Assembly: GCF_005889735.1 (NCBI RefSeq)
Contig: NZ_VCKY01000062.1
Span: forward strand, 1 to 45,639
From: Nonomuraea turkmeniaca
Lineage (GTDB): Bacteria > Actinomycetota > Actinomycetes > Streptosporangiales > Streptosporangiaceae
DNA: 45,639 nt
Direction: 5' to 3'
The translations under genes and the position numbers were made by a program. Position 1 is the first letter of the stretch. Every line of letters begins with the position of its first letter. Positions 1 through 8,181 of this stretch are shown one piece after another. The notes below the pieces were generated by a model that saw only the letters and a program-made list of their open reading frames with translations, was not told the DNA's origin and did not search any database.

Positions 1-470
1 GGCGGATCGCCTCGGCCGCGCGGCGGCAGACCGGGTAGACCGGGTTCCCGCCGGCGTCCAGCCCCTCCACCAGACGGTCATCGATCACCACGACGTCCCA
101 CTCGCCCGGGGCGACCCTGCCCACCACCAGGCCCATCAGCCACGGCCACCACGTCTCATCGGTGTCGCCGGCCGTCAGCGGGTGGCGGACCTGCGCCGGG
201 GACGCGTCCGGGAACGGGTTCGCCTGCCGGGCCAGCGCGTCGGCCAAGGTCTGCACGCCCAGTTCCAGGTCCGACTTGGTCGGCGCCGCCTCGATCGTGC
301 CCGCGGCCAGCTCATCGGCCAGCGCCAGGATGACCGTGTTGCTTGCCGCGGACGCCTTCACCGCGGCCACGTGCTGGTCGGCCTTCGTGGCCGTGGCCGT
401 GTTCAGGTTCTGGGCCTACCAGCGCTCGCCGGTCTCGACCCACAGCCACAGGTCATCGGGCTGCTCCCCG
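1..470. repeat. direct repeat, copy 1 (pairs with 12721-13190)
   Basis: Positions 1-470 align without gaps to 12721-13190; the first ~175 bases are identical and divergence rises to the right, mostly by substitutions. The left boundary is set by the window and may lie further out. The two copies flank the SDR-to-LuxR gene block in the same orientation, so recombination between them could delete or duplicate about 12.7 kb. Confidence 0.85.
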
Positions 471-480
471 AACAGCTGCC
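1..480 (-). pseudogene. decayed second copy of hypothetical protein
   Basis: Reading leftward, this stretch encodes a peptide nearly identical to the C-terminal two thirds of the intact 224-residue protein at 12713-13387 (offset 12720). It carries an in-frame TAG (complement of positions 416-418) where the intact copy has Gln in the GERWQ segment. Upstream of about 480 the similarity stops, so the first ~75 codons are lost. The 3' end runs off the window. The family is not recognised. The copy is clearly dead; the intact copy has no such stop. Confidence 0.7.
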
Positions 481-594
481 GCTGTGCGCGGGGTTTCGAT
501 GGGGATCCGGTCGATCGCCTTGCGGTTGGCGGTGGTGGTCAGGAGCCTGTGACGAACCAGCCTTTGCCCGTCTGTCTCTCCGTTCTGGGATGTT

Positions 595-1320
595 TTACCA
601 GGCGATGGGGCCGAGGCGGTCGATGAAGGTCCCGGTTGGCCCGTCAGAGGCGAGCGTCGCGCGATCGATGATCGGATCACTGCCCTCGGTGACCGTCAAC
701 ACGCCCACGGGGTTCATGTCGGTGGCGGGAAACCTGCCGTTGGCGACCTCGCCGGGGGTCACGGCGTTGAACTTGATGGCCGGCAGCGCCTGAGCGTATC
801 GGACGGTGATCATGTTCAGTGCCGCCTTCGACGAGGTGTAGGCGAGTTCGTACATCTTCGAGACGGCTTGCCCGGGGTCGGTCACGAACGCGATAGACCC
901 ACCGGCGCCTGTGACCATCACCACCCGCGGGTTATCGGCCGCCTGCAACAGCGGCAGGAACGCGTTCGTGACCCGGACCGGCCCGTACACGTTGGTGTCG
1001 TAGACGGCGTGGATGTCCTTGGCCGTCGCGTCCGCCGGGTTGACACCGCCGCCGGGCGTGCCGGCGTTGTTGATCAGCACGTCGATCCGGTCGGTGTGCT
1101 CCCGGACTTGCCGCACAGCCCCGGCCACCGACTCCTCCGAGGTCACGTCCAAGGGGACCATGATGACGTGTGCGCCGTCGGCGGCCAGCTTCTGCGCGGC
1201 GGCCCTTCCCCGGCCCTCGTCGCGTGAGCCGAGGAAGACCCTCCAGCCCAGCTCTCCGAGCCTGCGCGCGGTCTCGTAGCCCAGGCCTTTGTTCGCTCCA
1301 GTGATCAATACTGAGGTCAT
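595..1320 (-). CDS. SDR family NAD(P)-dependent oxidoreductase
   Basis: A 241-residue classical short-chain dehydrogenase/reductase, expected to be a soluble NAD(P)H-dependent carbonyl reductase or alcohol dehydrogenase. Visible are the TGANKGLG cofactor motif at residues 6-13, the NNAG motif, a Ser in the VTGAGGS segment and the catalytic YTSSK (YxxxK). The ATG at 1320 is preferred over upstream starts because it follows GGAGAG at good spacing and matches the usual family N-terminus (MTSVLITGANKG). The gene is divergent from an ECF41 sigma gene and has an ECF41-type promoter in front. Oxidoreductases of this kind are typical partners of ECF41 sigma factors. The substrate cannot be inferred. 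Confidence 0.9.
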   Translation of the reverse strand: MTSVLITGANKGLGYETARRLGELGWRVFLGSRDEGRGRAAAQKLAADGAHVIMVPLDVTSEESVAGAVRQVREHTDRIDVLINNAGTPGGGVNPADATAKDIHAVYDTNVYGPVRVTNAFLPLLQAADNPRVVMVTGAGGSIAFVTDPGQAVSKMYELAYTSSKAALNMITVRYAQALPAIKFNAVTPGEVANGRFPATDMNPVGVLTVTEGSDPIIDRATLASDGPTGTFIDRLGPIAW

Positions 1321-1355
1321 GTTCTCTCCTGACGTTGTTGTACTTACGACCATGT

Positions 1356-1382
1356 GGCGGTTCCGGCCCGATTCCTGTGACA
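1356..1382 (-). promoter_or_regulatory. ECF41-type promoter of the SDR gene
   Basis: On the minus strand TGTCACA (complement of 1376-1382) is followed after 16 bases by CGCC (1356-1359). The published ECF41 consensus is TGTCACA-N16-CGTC, so only one -10 base differs. It lies 36 bases upstream of the SDR start codon. On the plus strand TGACACA (1417-1423) and CGTC (1439-1442), 15 bases apart, may form a weaker autoregulatory promoter for the sigma gene. Confidence 0.55.
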
Positions 1383-1483
1383 CTGCCGAGGTGTGATGTA
1401 GGCCACCAGCGGCGGTTGACACAAGCCGGCGGGATCGGCGTCTTGTGTGCAGGCGCCGTCGAGATCAGCGTGGAGGGCCGGCA

Positions 1484-2010
1484 ATGCGTAAGGGCAGCGA
1501 CCAGACGGACCGCACCACCGAGGCGTTCGTCGTCCATCCCAACCTGCTGTTCACCGTCGCCTACGAGATGCTCGGCTCGGCCGCCGATGCCGAAGATGTT
1601 CTGCGGGAGACCTGGCTGCGATGGTCGGGCGTCGATCTCGACGCAGTGCCGGACCAGCGGGCCTACCTGGTCCGGCTCGCCATCCGGCGGGCCCTGGACC
1701 GGCTGCGCGCCATGAAGCGCCGCAAGGAGTCCTACGTCGGCCCCTGGCTGCCTGAGCCGCTGCTCACCGCGCCGGACGTGGCCGAGGACATCGAGCTCGC
1801 CGAGAGCATGTCGATGGCGCTCATGCTCGTCCTGGAGACGCTGTCGCCGACCGAGCGCGCCGTGTTCGTGCTGCGCGAGGCCTTCGCTATCGGCTACGAC
1901 GAGATCGCCGACGCCGTCGGCAAGAGCCCCCGCGGCCGTCCGCCAGCTCGCACACCGCTCCCGCCGGCACGTCGATGCCCGCCGCCCTCGTGAAGTAGTC
2001 TGCCCGAGCC
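1484..2010 (+). pseudogene. ECF41 (SigJ-like) sigma factor, frameshifted and truncated
   Basis: The start ATG at 1484 follows GGAGGG. The reading frame shows sigma region 2 (HPNLLFTVAYEMLGSAADAED) and the start of region 4 (LSPTERAVFVLREAF, then YDEIADAVGKSP). At the run of five C near 1926 an extra base shifts the frame. The expected continuation (AAVRQLAHRSRRHVDARRPRE) is readable in the other frame and stops being recognisable by about 2010. The C-terminal SnoaL-like domain of the ~300-residue family is missing entirely; the shifted frame ends at 1993. The recognition helix is therefore disrupted. It is divergent from the SDR gene, its probable original target. Confidence 0.75.
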
Positions 2011-2163
2011 AGGCCCAGCTACGGCCGCTGCCTTCACGACCTCATCACCATGGTGGGTGACCTGCGCAAGCGCGAGATCGGCTGCACCAGCCGGCACGAA
2101 CGCCTGGGACCACCACCCCCGGCGGCCGCCTCGTCTTCCACGTCTTCGCCGTACTTCTCTCTT

Positions 2164-2217
2164 CCTGAAGGATTGAGTCGTTCTGAAGGATTTAGCCTTT
2201 CCGAAGGGGTGAGCCGA
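2164..2217. repeat. three imperfect 18-bp tandem repeats
   Basis: Units at 2164-2181, 2182-2199 and 2200-2217 share the core CTGAAGGATT-AG (CCGAAGGGGTGAG in the third). They sit between the broken sigma gene and the terminator hairpin before the NmrA-like gene. No coding role is apparent. Confidence 0.6.
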
Positions 2218-2243
2218 ACGGCGATCCAGCCGCGTCCCTGGCT

Positions 2244-2273
2244 GCCGGGCGCGTCCCTCGGGACGCGCCCGGC
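2244..2273. terminator. bidirectional terminator hairpin
   Basis: A perfect 14-bp inverted repeat (GCCGGGCGCGTCCC and its complement) with a 2-base spacer lies between the convergent sigma-factor remnant and the NmrA-like gene, 24 bp past the NmrA stop. There is no U-tract, as is usual in actinobacterial terminators. Confidence 0.7.
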
Positions 2274-2296
2274 GGCCGGCGGGTGCCGCCTATCGG

Positions 2297-3136
2297 TCAA
2301 GCCGGCGCTGCGCCGAAGGCGGCGGCGTGGTCGGCGACCCACTGTGCGTAGGTGAAGGGCGGTCGGCCGGTGACCTGTTCGACCGTCGGCAGGACCTCCG
2401 CGGTCTTGCCGACTCTCGCGGTGAGCGCGTCGACGTAATCGTCGATCCCCGCAGCGGGCATGCCGTGGCGGGCCATCTGGTCCCGGAACCAGTCCTCGGA
2501 CTGCTCCTCCCACCGCAACGGCCGCCCGAGGGTCTCCGCGATGATGCGCAGGCGGTCGATCTGGGTCAGCGACTGCGGTCCGGTCACCGAGTACCCCTCG
2601 CCGGCACGCCCATCGAGGAGGCTGCGGACGGCGACCGCGGCGATGTCGCGCGGGTCGACCGGGGCCGTCGCGGCCTCGCCGTACCGGCCGCGCACGACAT
2701 CGCCCTCGATGATCTGGGGCGCCCAGACCAGGTCGTTGGTCGGAAGCCCGTCGGGCCGCACGAAGGTCCACGCCAACCCGGACGCTTGGACGGATCGTTC
2801 GAGCCGCAGGTGCACCTCGCCGACCCAGCCGGGCTCGGGCCACGTGACCGACACCGAGGACAGCATCACGACATGGCGCAGGCGGGCTCGCTTGGCCACG
2901 TCGAGGAATCCGTCGATGCCCTGGAGGACGGGGAACAGGAAGGCCCGCTCGATGCCGGACAGTGCCTCAGGCAGGGTCTCCGGCCGGGTCAGGTCGCCGG
3001 TCACGACCTGGACCTGGTCCGCAAAGGCATGGCCGCTGGGGTTGCGGGTCAGGACACGGACCTTCTCACCCTCCTCCAGGAGTTGGCGGACGACGTGGGA
3101 ACCGACGTTTCCGGTGGCACCGGTTACCAGGATCAT
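2297..3136 (-). CDS. NmrA-like NAD(P)-binding protein
   Basis: A 279-residue atypical SDR of the NmrA/NAD(P)H-quinone-oxidoreductase-like class. It has GATGNVG near the N-terminus (residues 6-12), which binds the dinucleotide, the TGDLTRPETL segment and the PDG..TND region. It lacks a classical YxxxK catalytic pair, so it may be a reductase or a redox sensor. AAGGAG precedes the ATG by 9 bases. It starts 64 bp after the flavoprotein stop on the same strand, so it may be the last gene of the cytochrome b-flavoprotein transcript. NmrA-type proteins are also common ECF41 neighbours. Confidence 0.88.
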   Translation of the reverse strand: MILVTGATGNVGSHVVRQLLEEGEKVRVLTRNPSGHAFADQVQVVTGDLTRPETLPEALSGIERAFLFPVLQGIDGFLDVAKRARLRHVVMLSSVSVTWPEPGWVGEVHLRLERSVQASGLAWTFVRPDGLPTNDLVWAPQIIEGDVVRGRYGEAATAPVDPRDIAAVAVRSLLDGRAGEGYSVTGPQSLTQIDRLRIIAETLGRPLRWEEQSEDWFRDQMARHGMPAAGIDDYVDALTARVGKTAEVLPTVEQVTGRPPFTYAQWVADHAAAFGAAPA

Positions 3137-3199
3137 GGTTGAGATCTCCTTAATTTCTTTCTCTTTGTGTGAGCCGGGGGCCGGTCGGTGACGATCGCG

Positions 3200-4945
3200 T
3201 CACTCGACCAGCCGTCCGGTGGATTCGAGGTCGGCCGTGCGTTCCACGAGGCGGGCGAGCTCCGGGGCGGGCTTGAGCACGGCGCGGCTGGCGAGCCGGA
3301 GTCCCGACTCGGTCGAGGACACTTCCAGCGTTCTGGTCAGCGTCTCGTCCAAGGCCGGATAGTCGCTGCGGTTGTGACAGCCTCGGGTCTCCCGGCGGGC
3401 GATGGCCCCCAGGACGGTCGCCTCGGCCACGAGCAGCGCCGCCCGCAGGTCGAGCAGATGCGCGAGGTCCTCGTAGCCTTCGGCGGTGGGCGAGACGTCC
3501 ACGTCCCGCGCTCGTTCGGTCAGGGCCTCGATGTCGGCCAGGGCTTGCTTCAGCCCGTCCTCGTCGCGGACCACGCCGCAGCGCTGCCACATGAGGGTGC
3601 GCAGGTCGCGCTGGATCGGCCGGGCGAACTCGCCGCCACGCTTGACCAGCCCGAGGAGCGCTTCGTTGACTGCGGTGACGACGGCGGAGGGGCGGCTGAT
3701 GGTGGTCCTGTCCCTGGCCCAGGCGGCCGCCGCCTGGCCGGCGCGGCGGCCGAAGACCACGGTCTCGGTGAGTGAGTTACCGCCGAGCCGGTTGGCGCCG
3801 TGCAGGCCCGCGGTGACCTCGCCGGCGGCGTACAGGCCGGTCAGGTCGGTGGCGGTGGTCTCGGCATCGACGACCACGCCGCCCATGGAGTAGTGCGCGG
3901 TGGGCGCGACCTCCATGGGGGTGGTGGAGATGTCGAGGAGCTGGTGTTCGAGGAACTGCCGGTACATGCGCGGCAGCCGTTCCAAGATCAGAGCCTTGTC
4001 CTGGTGGGAAATATCGAGAAAAATCCCGCAGTTCGGTCCGGAGCGGCCCTCGGTGATCTCGGTGTAGCAGGCCAGGGCGACCCGGTCACGGGTGGACAAC
4101 TCCATGCGCTCGGGGTCGTAGGCGGTCATGAACCGTTCGCCGAGCGCGTTGTACAGCCGTCCGCCCTCACCGCGCACCGCCTCGGTGACCAGGGTGCCGG
4201 CCACCTCTTCCGGATGGACCATCCCGGTGGGGTGGAACTGCACCAGCTCCAGGTCCGCCAGCCGGCAGCCCGCGCGCAGAGCCAGGCTCATGCCGTCGCC
4301 GGTGTTCTCGTCGCGGCGTGAGGAACTGCGCCGCCACAACCGGGTGTGCCCGCCCGCGGCCAGCACCACGGCGTCGGCATAGATGGCGGTCCTGGTCCCG
4401 GTGTCCAGGTCGAAGCCGAAGGCGCCGAAGCACTCGCCGTCGGCGTGCAGCAGGCCGGAGACGTAGAAGCGCTCACGCATCGCGATGCCCGCGCTCCTGC
4501 GCGCGAGAGTCTCGAGTACGGCACGGCCGGTCCAGTCACCGGCGAAACAGGTGCGGCGATAGGTGTGCGCGCCGAAGAAGCGCTGGTCCAGCCGGCCGTC
4601 GGGGAGACGGGTGAAAGGGGTGCCCCAGTCGGCGAGCTCACGGATCGCCTCGGGCGCCTCGCGGGCCAGGATCTCGATCATCGCCGGGTCCCCGAGGCCG
4701 TAGCCCTCCTTGTAGGTGTCGGCGAAGTGTTGTTCCCAGGTGTCCTGCGGGTCCCGGGTGCCCAGGACGGCGTTGATGCCGCCGGCGGCGAGGACGGTGT
4801 GGGCGTCCGTCCTGGCGCGCTTGCCGACGATGAGCACCTCGCATCCCGCCTCGGCGGCGGCGATCGCCGCCCGCAATCCGGCCGCGCCGGAGCCGATGAC
4901 CAGGACGTTCACCGCGTGGATCTCGATGTCAGTGTTGATTGGCAT
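3200..4945 (-). CDS. fumarate reductase/succinate dehydrogenase-type flavoprotein
   Basis: 581 residues. The N-terminal FAD motif GSGAAG is at residues 18-23. His49 in AHTVLAAGG corresponds to the residue that carries covalent FAD in FrdA/SdhA; L-aspartate oxidases lack it. Active-site segments are all present: FHPTG, RGEGGRLYN, STRDRVA, HYSMGG and HGANRLGGNSL, plus the C-terminal RGCHNRSDYP signature. The enzyme should interconvert fumarate and succinate or act on a similar dicarboxylate. Its start overlaps the 3' end of the cytochrome b gene by 17 bases, so translation is probably coupled. No iron-sulfur (FrdB/SdhB) or membrane-anchor gene is nearby, which is unusual for this family. The ATG at 4945 is chosen over the longer frame because the family N-terminus begins there. 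Confidence 0.9.
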   Translation of the reverse strand: MPINTDIEIHAVNVLVIGSGAAGLRAAIAAAEAGCEVLIVGKRARTDAHTVLAAGGINAVLGTRDPQDTWEQHFADTYKEGYGLGDPAMIEILAREAPEAIRELADWGTPFTRLPDGRLDQRFFGAHTYRRTCFAGDWTGRAVLETLARRSAGIAMRERFYVSGLLHADGECFGAFGFDLDTGTRTAIYADAVVLAAGGHTRLWRRSSSRRDENTGDGMSLALRAGCRLADLELVQFHPTGMVHPEEVAGTLVTEAVRGEGGRLYNALGERFMTAYDPERMELSTRDRVALACYTEITEGRSGPNCGIFLDISHQDKALILERLPRMYRQFLEHQLLDISTTPMEVAPTAHYSMGGVVVDAETTATDLTGLYAAGEVTAGLHGANRLGGNSLTETVVFGRRAGQAAAAWARDRTTISRPSAVVTAVNEALLGLVKRGGEFARPIQRDLRTLMWQRCGVVRDEDGLKQALADIEALTERARDVDVSPTAEGYEDLAHLLDLRAALLVAEATVLGAIARRETRGCHNRSDYPALDETLTRTLEVSSTESGLRLASRAVLKPAPELARLVERTADLESTGRLVE

Positions 4946-6278
4946 GGATACCTTTCCGAGCGGGGGATGCGATGACCTCGGTGTACTCACCGCGGGGCGA
5001 GCGGCGCAGGACGCCGGTCTCGATGCCGTGCGTGAGCTGCTGCCTGTCTTGTTCCTGCAGGGCCAGGCAGATGCGCCGGGTGAGCTCGAAGACCACGACC
5101 GGCCCGGCCACGATCGCGACGCGGAAGAACCAGGTGACGGCGAACAAGGACAGGTTGAAGTGGTGGGCGAGCTGGTCATTGGCGGCCGCCGCCCACAGCA
5201 GGCCGTAGAAGGTCATGCCGGCCGCGCCTGCGGCGGTGCGGACGGCGGCCTCACGGGGCCGGTCCAGGGTGTGGTGGATCCGGCTGTCGCCGGTGAGCCA
5301 GCGTTCGATGAGCGGATAGGCGGCCAGGACGGTGAAGAAGGCGCCCGGCACCATCAGGGCGGGAATGAGAACGGACAGGGTGAGCGGGCGACCGGCGACG
5401 ATGGGTTCCCAGGCGGGCATGATGCGGATGGCACCGTCGAGGAAGCCCATGTACCAGTCGGGTACGGCTCCGGCGCCGGTGGTGCCAGGGCGGGCTGGGC
5501 CGTACAGCCAGATGGGGTTGATCTGCCCGACGGTGCCCAGCAAAGTGAGCATGCCGCAGGTGGCGAAGAACAACGCCAGCGAGCTGAGCGGCGGTATGTG
5601 GGTGGCGCCCGGGTAGTGGCTGTGGCCGTGCCGCCGCAGCAGCCAGCGTCCGACGACGAGCAGCTCGACCATGATCACCGGGATGAGCAGTACGTGCAGC
5701 CGGTAGAACAGCGGGATGACCTGATCACCGGGGACGGCTCCGCCGAACAGCAGGCCGGTCAGGTGGGTGCCGACGAGCGGGATGGACTGGGTGACACCCT
5801 GGATCAGGCTGAGGCTGCCACCGGAGAGCATGTCGTCGGGCAGGATGCCGCCGGTGACGCCCGCGGCGATGCCCAGGATGAACAGGGCGACCCAGATCAG
5901 CCAGTTCAGGCCGCGTGGCCGCCGGAAGGCGCCGGTGAAGAACAGGCGCAGCAGGTGCACGCACACGGCGCCGATGAAGATCAGCGTGGCCCAGTGGTGG
6001 ACCTGCCGCATCAGCAGACCGCCGCGTACCTCCAGGCTGACCTCCAAGGTGGAGGCGAAAGCCTGGCTGACCAGCACGCCGCGCAGCGGAGTGTAGGCGC
6101 CCTGGTAGATGACCTGGGTCGTGTCCGGGTCGTAGAAGAAGGTCAGGAATGCTCCGGTGAGGACCAGGACCACCAGGCTGTAGATCGCGATCTGGCAGAA
6201 CAGGAACGACCAATGGTCGGTACGGCTGAGTGGCCGCTTGCCCACAACGTGCGCCAGCCGTACCTGCAGGCCCTTCAT
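4929..6278 (-). CDS. QcrB-like cytochrome b, one heme ligand missing
   Basis: 449 residues with several hydrophobic helices. It aligns with actinobacterial QcrB along its whole length: GGLLMRQVHHWA helix B, NWLIW, PDWYMG (Qo-site motif), LIERWLTGDSRIHH and the C-terminal RRICLALQEQDRQ and RGEYTEV segments. Heme ligands His94 and His108 (14 apart) and His195 are present. The position 15 residues after His195, where QcrB and cytochrome b6 have the fourth His, is Gly210. The neighbours qcrA and qcrC are absent; a fumarate reductase-type flavoprotein follows with a 17-base overlap. This looks like a duplicated cytochrome b recruited as membrane partner of that flavoprotein. Whether both hemes bind is open. 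Confidence 0.88.
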   Translation of the reverse strand: MKGLQVRLAHVVGKRPLSRTDHWSFLFCQIAIYSLVVLVLTGAFLTFFYDPDTTQVIYQGAYTPLRGVLVSQAFASTLEVSLEVRGGLLMRQVHHWATLIFIGAVCVHLLRLFFTGAFRRPRGLNWLIWVALFILGIAAGVTGGILPDDMLSGGSLSLIQGVTQSIPLVGTHLTGLLFGGAVPGDQVIPLFYRLHVLLIPVIMVELLVVGRWLLRRHGHSHYPGATHIPPLSSLALFFATCGMLTLLGTVGQINPIWLYGPARPGTTGAGAVPDWYMGFLDGAIRIMPAWEPIVAGRPLTLSVLIPALMVPGAFFTVLAAYPLIERWLTGDSRIHHTLDRPREAAVRTAAGAAGMTFYGLLWAAAANDQLAHHFNLSLFAVTWFFRVAIVAGPVVVFELTRRICLALQEQDRQQLTHGIETGVLRRSPRGEYTEVIASPARKGIHANQH

Positions 6279-6491
6279 GCGCCGACCACGCGGAAGAGTC
6301 CAGCGGAGTCCTTGGACTCCCGCCGATGCATGTGATGCGAAACTCGCGCGGGGTTGTCAGTCCCGTGTGCCATTGCTTGCTTACTCCTCAGCCCGTGGGC
6401 TGCTTGATGGTGGCGATTGATGCGGTTGACGGGGTTACTCACGGCGACCAGGCGGCACGGTTCCTCGCGTCTTGTCGGTGTACGGCGGGCG

Positions 6492-6755
6492 TCACCGCCC
6501 GCTGGGCGGAAGCCATTGCGTGAGCTGGACGAGCGCGCCGGCGGGGTCGGTGAGCTGCACCACCAGTTCGCCCCACGACTCGGTGCGCAGCGGGCGGGAA
6601 ACGGCGGCGCCTCCCGCGACCGGCCGCGCGTATTCGGCCGGAAGGTTCGTGACGGCGAAGGACACCACCGCACCGGCCGGCCCCTCGCCGACCGCTGAGC
6701 AGCACCGACCGGGCCAGATTGCGCCTCCAGATGGAGGCCGGCCCTGCAGACGCAC
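6492..6755 (-). pseudogene. VOC (glyoxalase-like) protein remnant
   Basis: The minus-strand frame ends with AVVSFAVTNLPAEYARPV, TESWGELVVQLTDP and ALVQLTQW, the typical C-terminal half of a vicinal-oxygen-chelate domain. The N-terminal half is absent and the frame upstream has no recognisable match. It is a 3' fragment of about 65 meaningful residues. The rest of 6279-6803 holds no other gene I can support; it must contain the promoter of the cytochrome b gene. Confidence 0.5.
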
Positions 6756-6803
6756 CGCGCAGGGAAACTCTGGTGACGTTGAAGGGTGCGGTCCAGCAGA
6801 GGG

Positions 6804-7823
6804 TCACCGATCTTCTTGATCGAGCGTGCCGTGAGCCTGCGCCGAGAGGTCCTGCCAGTCGGCCCAGGTCTTGAGCCGGTCGCGCAGATCAGACCACAAC
6901 CGGGCCGGGATGCGCGCTGAGAACGCGGTGGCATTGCGCCGCACCTCCTGCGCCGAGCGCATACCGACCACGATGCCCGCGACCGCGGGGTGGCGCAGCG
7001 GGAAGGCCATGGCGGCCTGGGGAACGGTCACGCCGTGCGCCTCGCAGACATCCGCGATGCGGTTGACCCGTTCCAGCAGCTCCGGGGCGGCGGGTGCATA
7101 GTCGAACCGCGCCCCCTCGGCGGGCCGGTCGGTTGCCAGCAGACCGGAGTTGAAGACGGAGGCGGCCAGGACCGAGACTCCGCGTTCGGCGCAGGCGGGC
7201 AGCAGTTCGTCCAGGGCGGTGTGGTCCAGCAGCGTGTAGCGGCCCGACAGCATGACCACGTCCGCGTCGGTCTCCCGCACCAGGCGGGTCAGCTTGCCGG
7301 GGTGGTACATGCCCGCGCCGACGGCGCCGACCACGCCCTGGGAGCGCAGCTCGGCCAGTGCCGGGTAGCCGTCGCGCAGGGCAGTCTCGAAGTGCTCCTC
7401 GGCATCGTGCAGATACAGCACGTCGATCCGGTCGACGCCCATGCGGGTCAGCGAGTCCTCGACGCTGCGCAGGATGCCGTCGCGGGAGAAGTCCCAAACC
7501 CGGCGGTGCGTGGCCGGCACGGCGAAGCCCTCGTCCATCCGGCCGTTCGGATCCTGCGGGACCAGCAGCCGGCCGACCTTCGTCGACAGCGTGAACTCTG
7601 CCCGCGGCTTGCTGCGCAGCAGCTCGCCGATGCGGCGCTCAGAGTGCCCGATGCCGTAGTGCGGCGAGGTGTCGAAGTAGCGGATTCCCGAGTCCCAGGC
7701 GGCCGCCAGTGCCTGCGCCGCGGTGTCGTCGTCCACCGGTTCGAATAGGCCGCCCAGCGGCCCGCCCCCGAAGCCCAGTTCGGTGACCTCCACCGTGCTG
7801 CGACCGAGGCGATGAGTGCGCAT
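6804..7823 (-). CDS. aldo/keto reductase
   Basis: 339 residues, close to the family length. The protein has the TIM-barrel AKR tetrad in order: Asp and Tyr in IRYFDTSPHYG, Lys in STKVGRLL and His in VLYLHDAEE. The subtype resembles D-threo-aldose/L-fucose dehydrogenases (GGGPLGGLFEPV, SERRIGELLR). NADPH-dependent oxidation or reduction of sugars or aldehydes is expected in the cytosol. ATG at 7823 is preferred because GGGAG precedes it at about 8 bases and the MRTHRLG start is typical; an in-frame start 57 bases further up is possible. It stands alone on the minus strand after decayed sequence. Confidence 0.88.
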   Translation of the reverse strand: MRTHRLGRSTVEVTELGFGGGPLGGLFEPVDDDTAAQALAAAWDSGIRYFDTSPHYGIGHSERRIGELLRSKPRAEFTLSTKVGRLLVPQDPNGRMDEGFAVPATHRRVWDFSRDGILRSVEDSLTRMGVDRIDVLYLHDAEEHFETALRDGYPALAELRSQGVVGAVGAGMYHPGKLTRLVRETDADVVMLSGRYTLLDHTALDELLPACAERGVSVLAASVFNSGLLATDRPAEGARFDYAPAAPELLERVNRIADVCEAHGVTVPQAAMAFPLRHPAVAGIVVGMRSAQEVRRNATAFSARIPARLWSDLRDRLKTWADWQDLSAQAHGTLDQEDR

Positions 7824-7879
7824 GTGACTTGTCTCCCTCGTGTGCGGTTCCGGCTTCCGGCCGGACATTATGATGTTCA

Positions 7880-8070
7880 TGCCGATCTGATCCGCTTCGG
7901 CGCCCGGTGTGATGAGGACTCCGGTGAGACGGCCGTCCGAACCAGCACGTTCCGGGGACCAGGTCGTCGTGGCTCACCACCTCGGCGCCGTTGCGCGACG
8001 GTTGCCGCAGTCGGCTCCAGATGCGGCGAAGCCGCGGCACGTCCAACGCCCCTCGCCTTCCCGGAAGCAC
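7880..8070 (-). pseudogene. aminoglycoside phosphotransferase-like fragment
   Basis: The minus strand reads GAEVVSHDDLVPG and then, after a one-base shift, NVLVRTAV. Joined, this gives HDDLVPGN, matching the HxDxxxxN catalytic loop of the APH/choline kinase superfamily, with LRRIWSRL just upstream as in that family. Only about 45 residues are readable and the rest is lost. The remaining sequence of 7824-8181 shows nothing else recognisable. This is a tentative call from one motif. Confidence 0.35.
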
Positions 8071-8181
8071 TGCTCCATCCAGGGTCGCGGTGGGTGCGAT
8101 CGTCGCCGCGTCCTGCGCCGCTGAAGCGCCGGCTCTCCAGTGGAGTCCGCCAGGCGACGTCCTTGGTCTCCAAAGCGCCCG

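Noticed and set aside
4716..6335. 539-codon open frame on the plus strand
   Set aside because: Antisense shadow of the cytochrome b gene: Gln/Asp/Gly-rich without domains, while the minus strand encodes a full QcrB-like protein.
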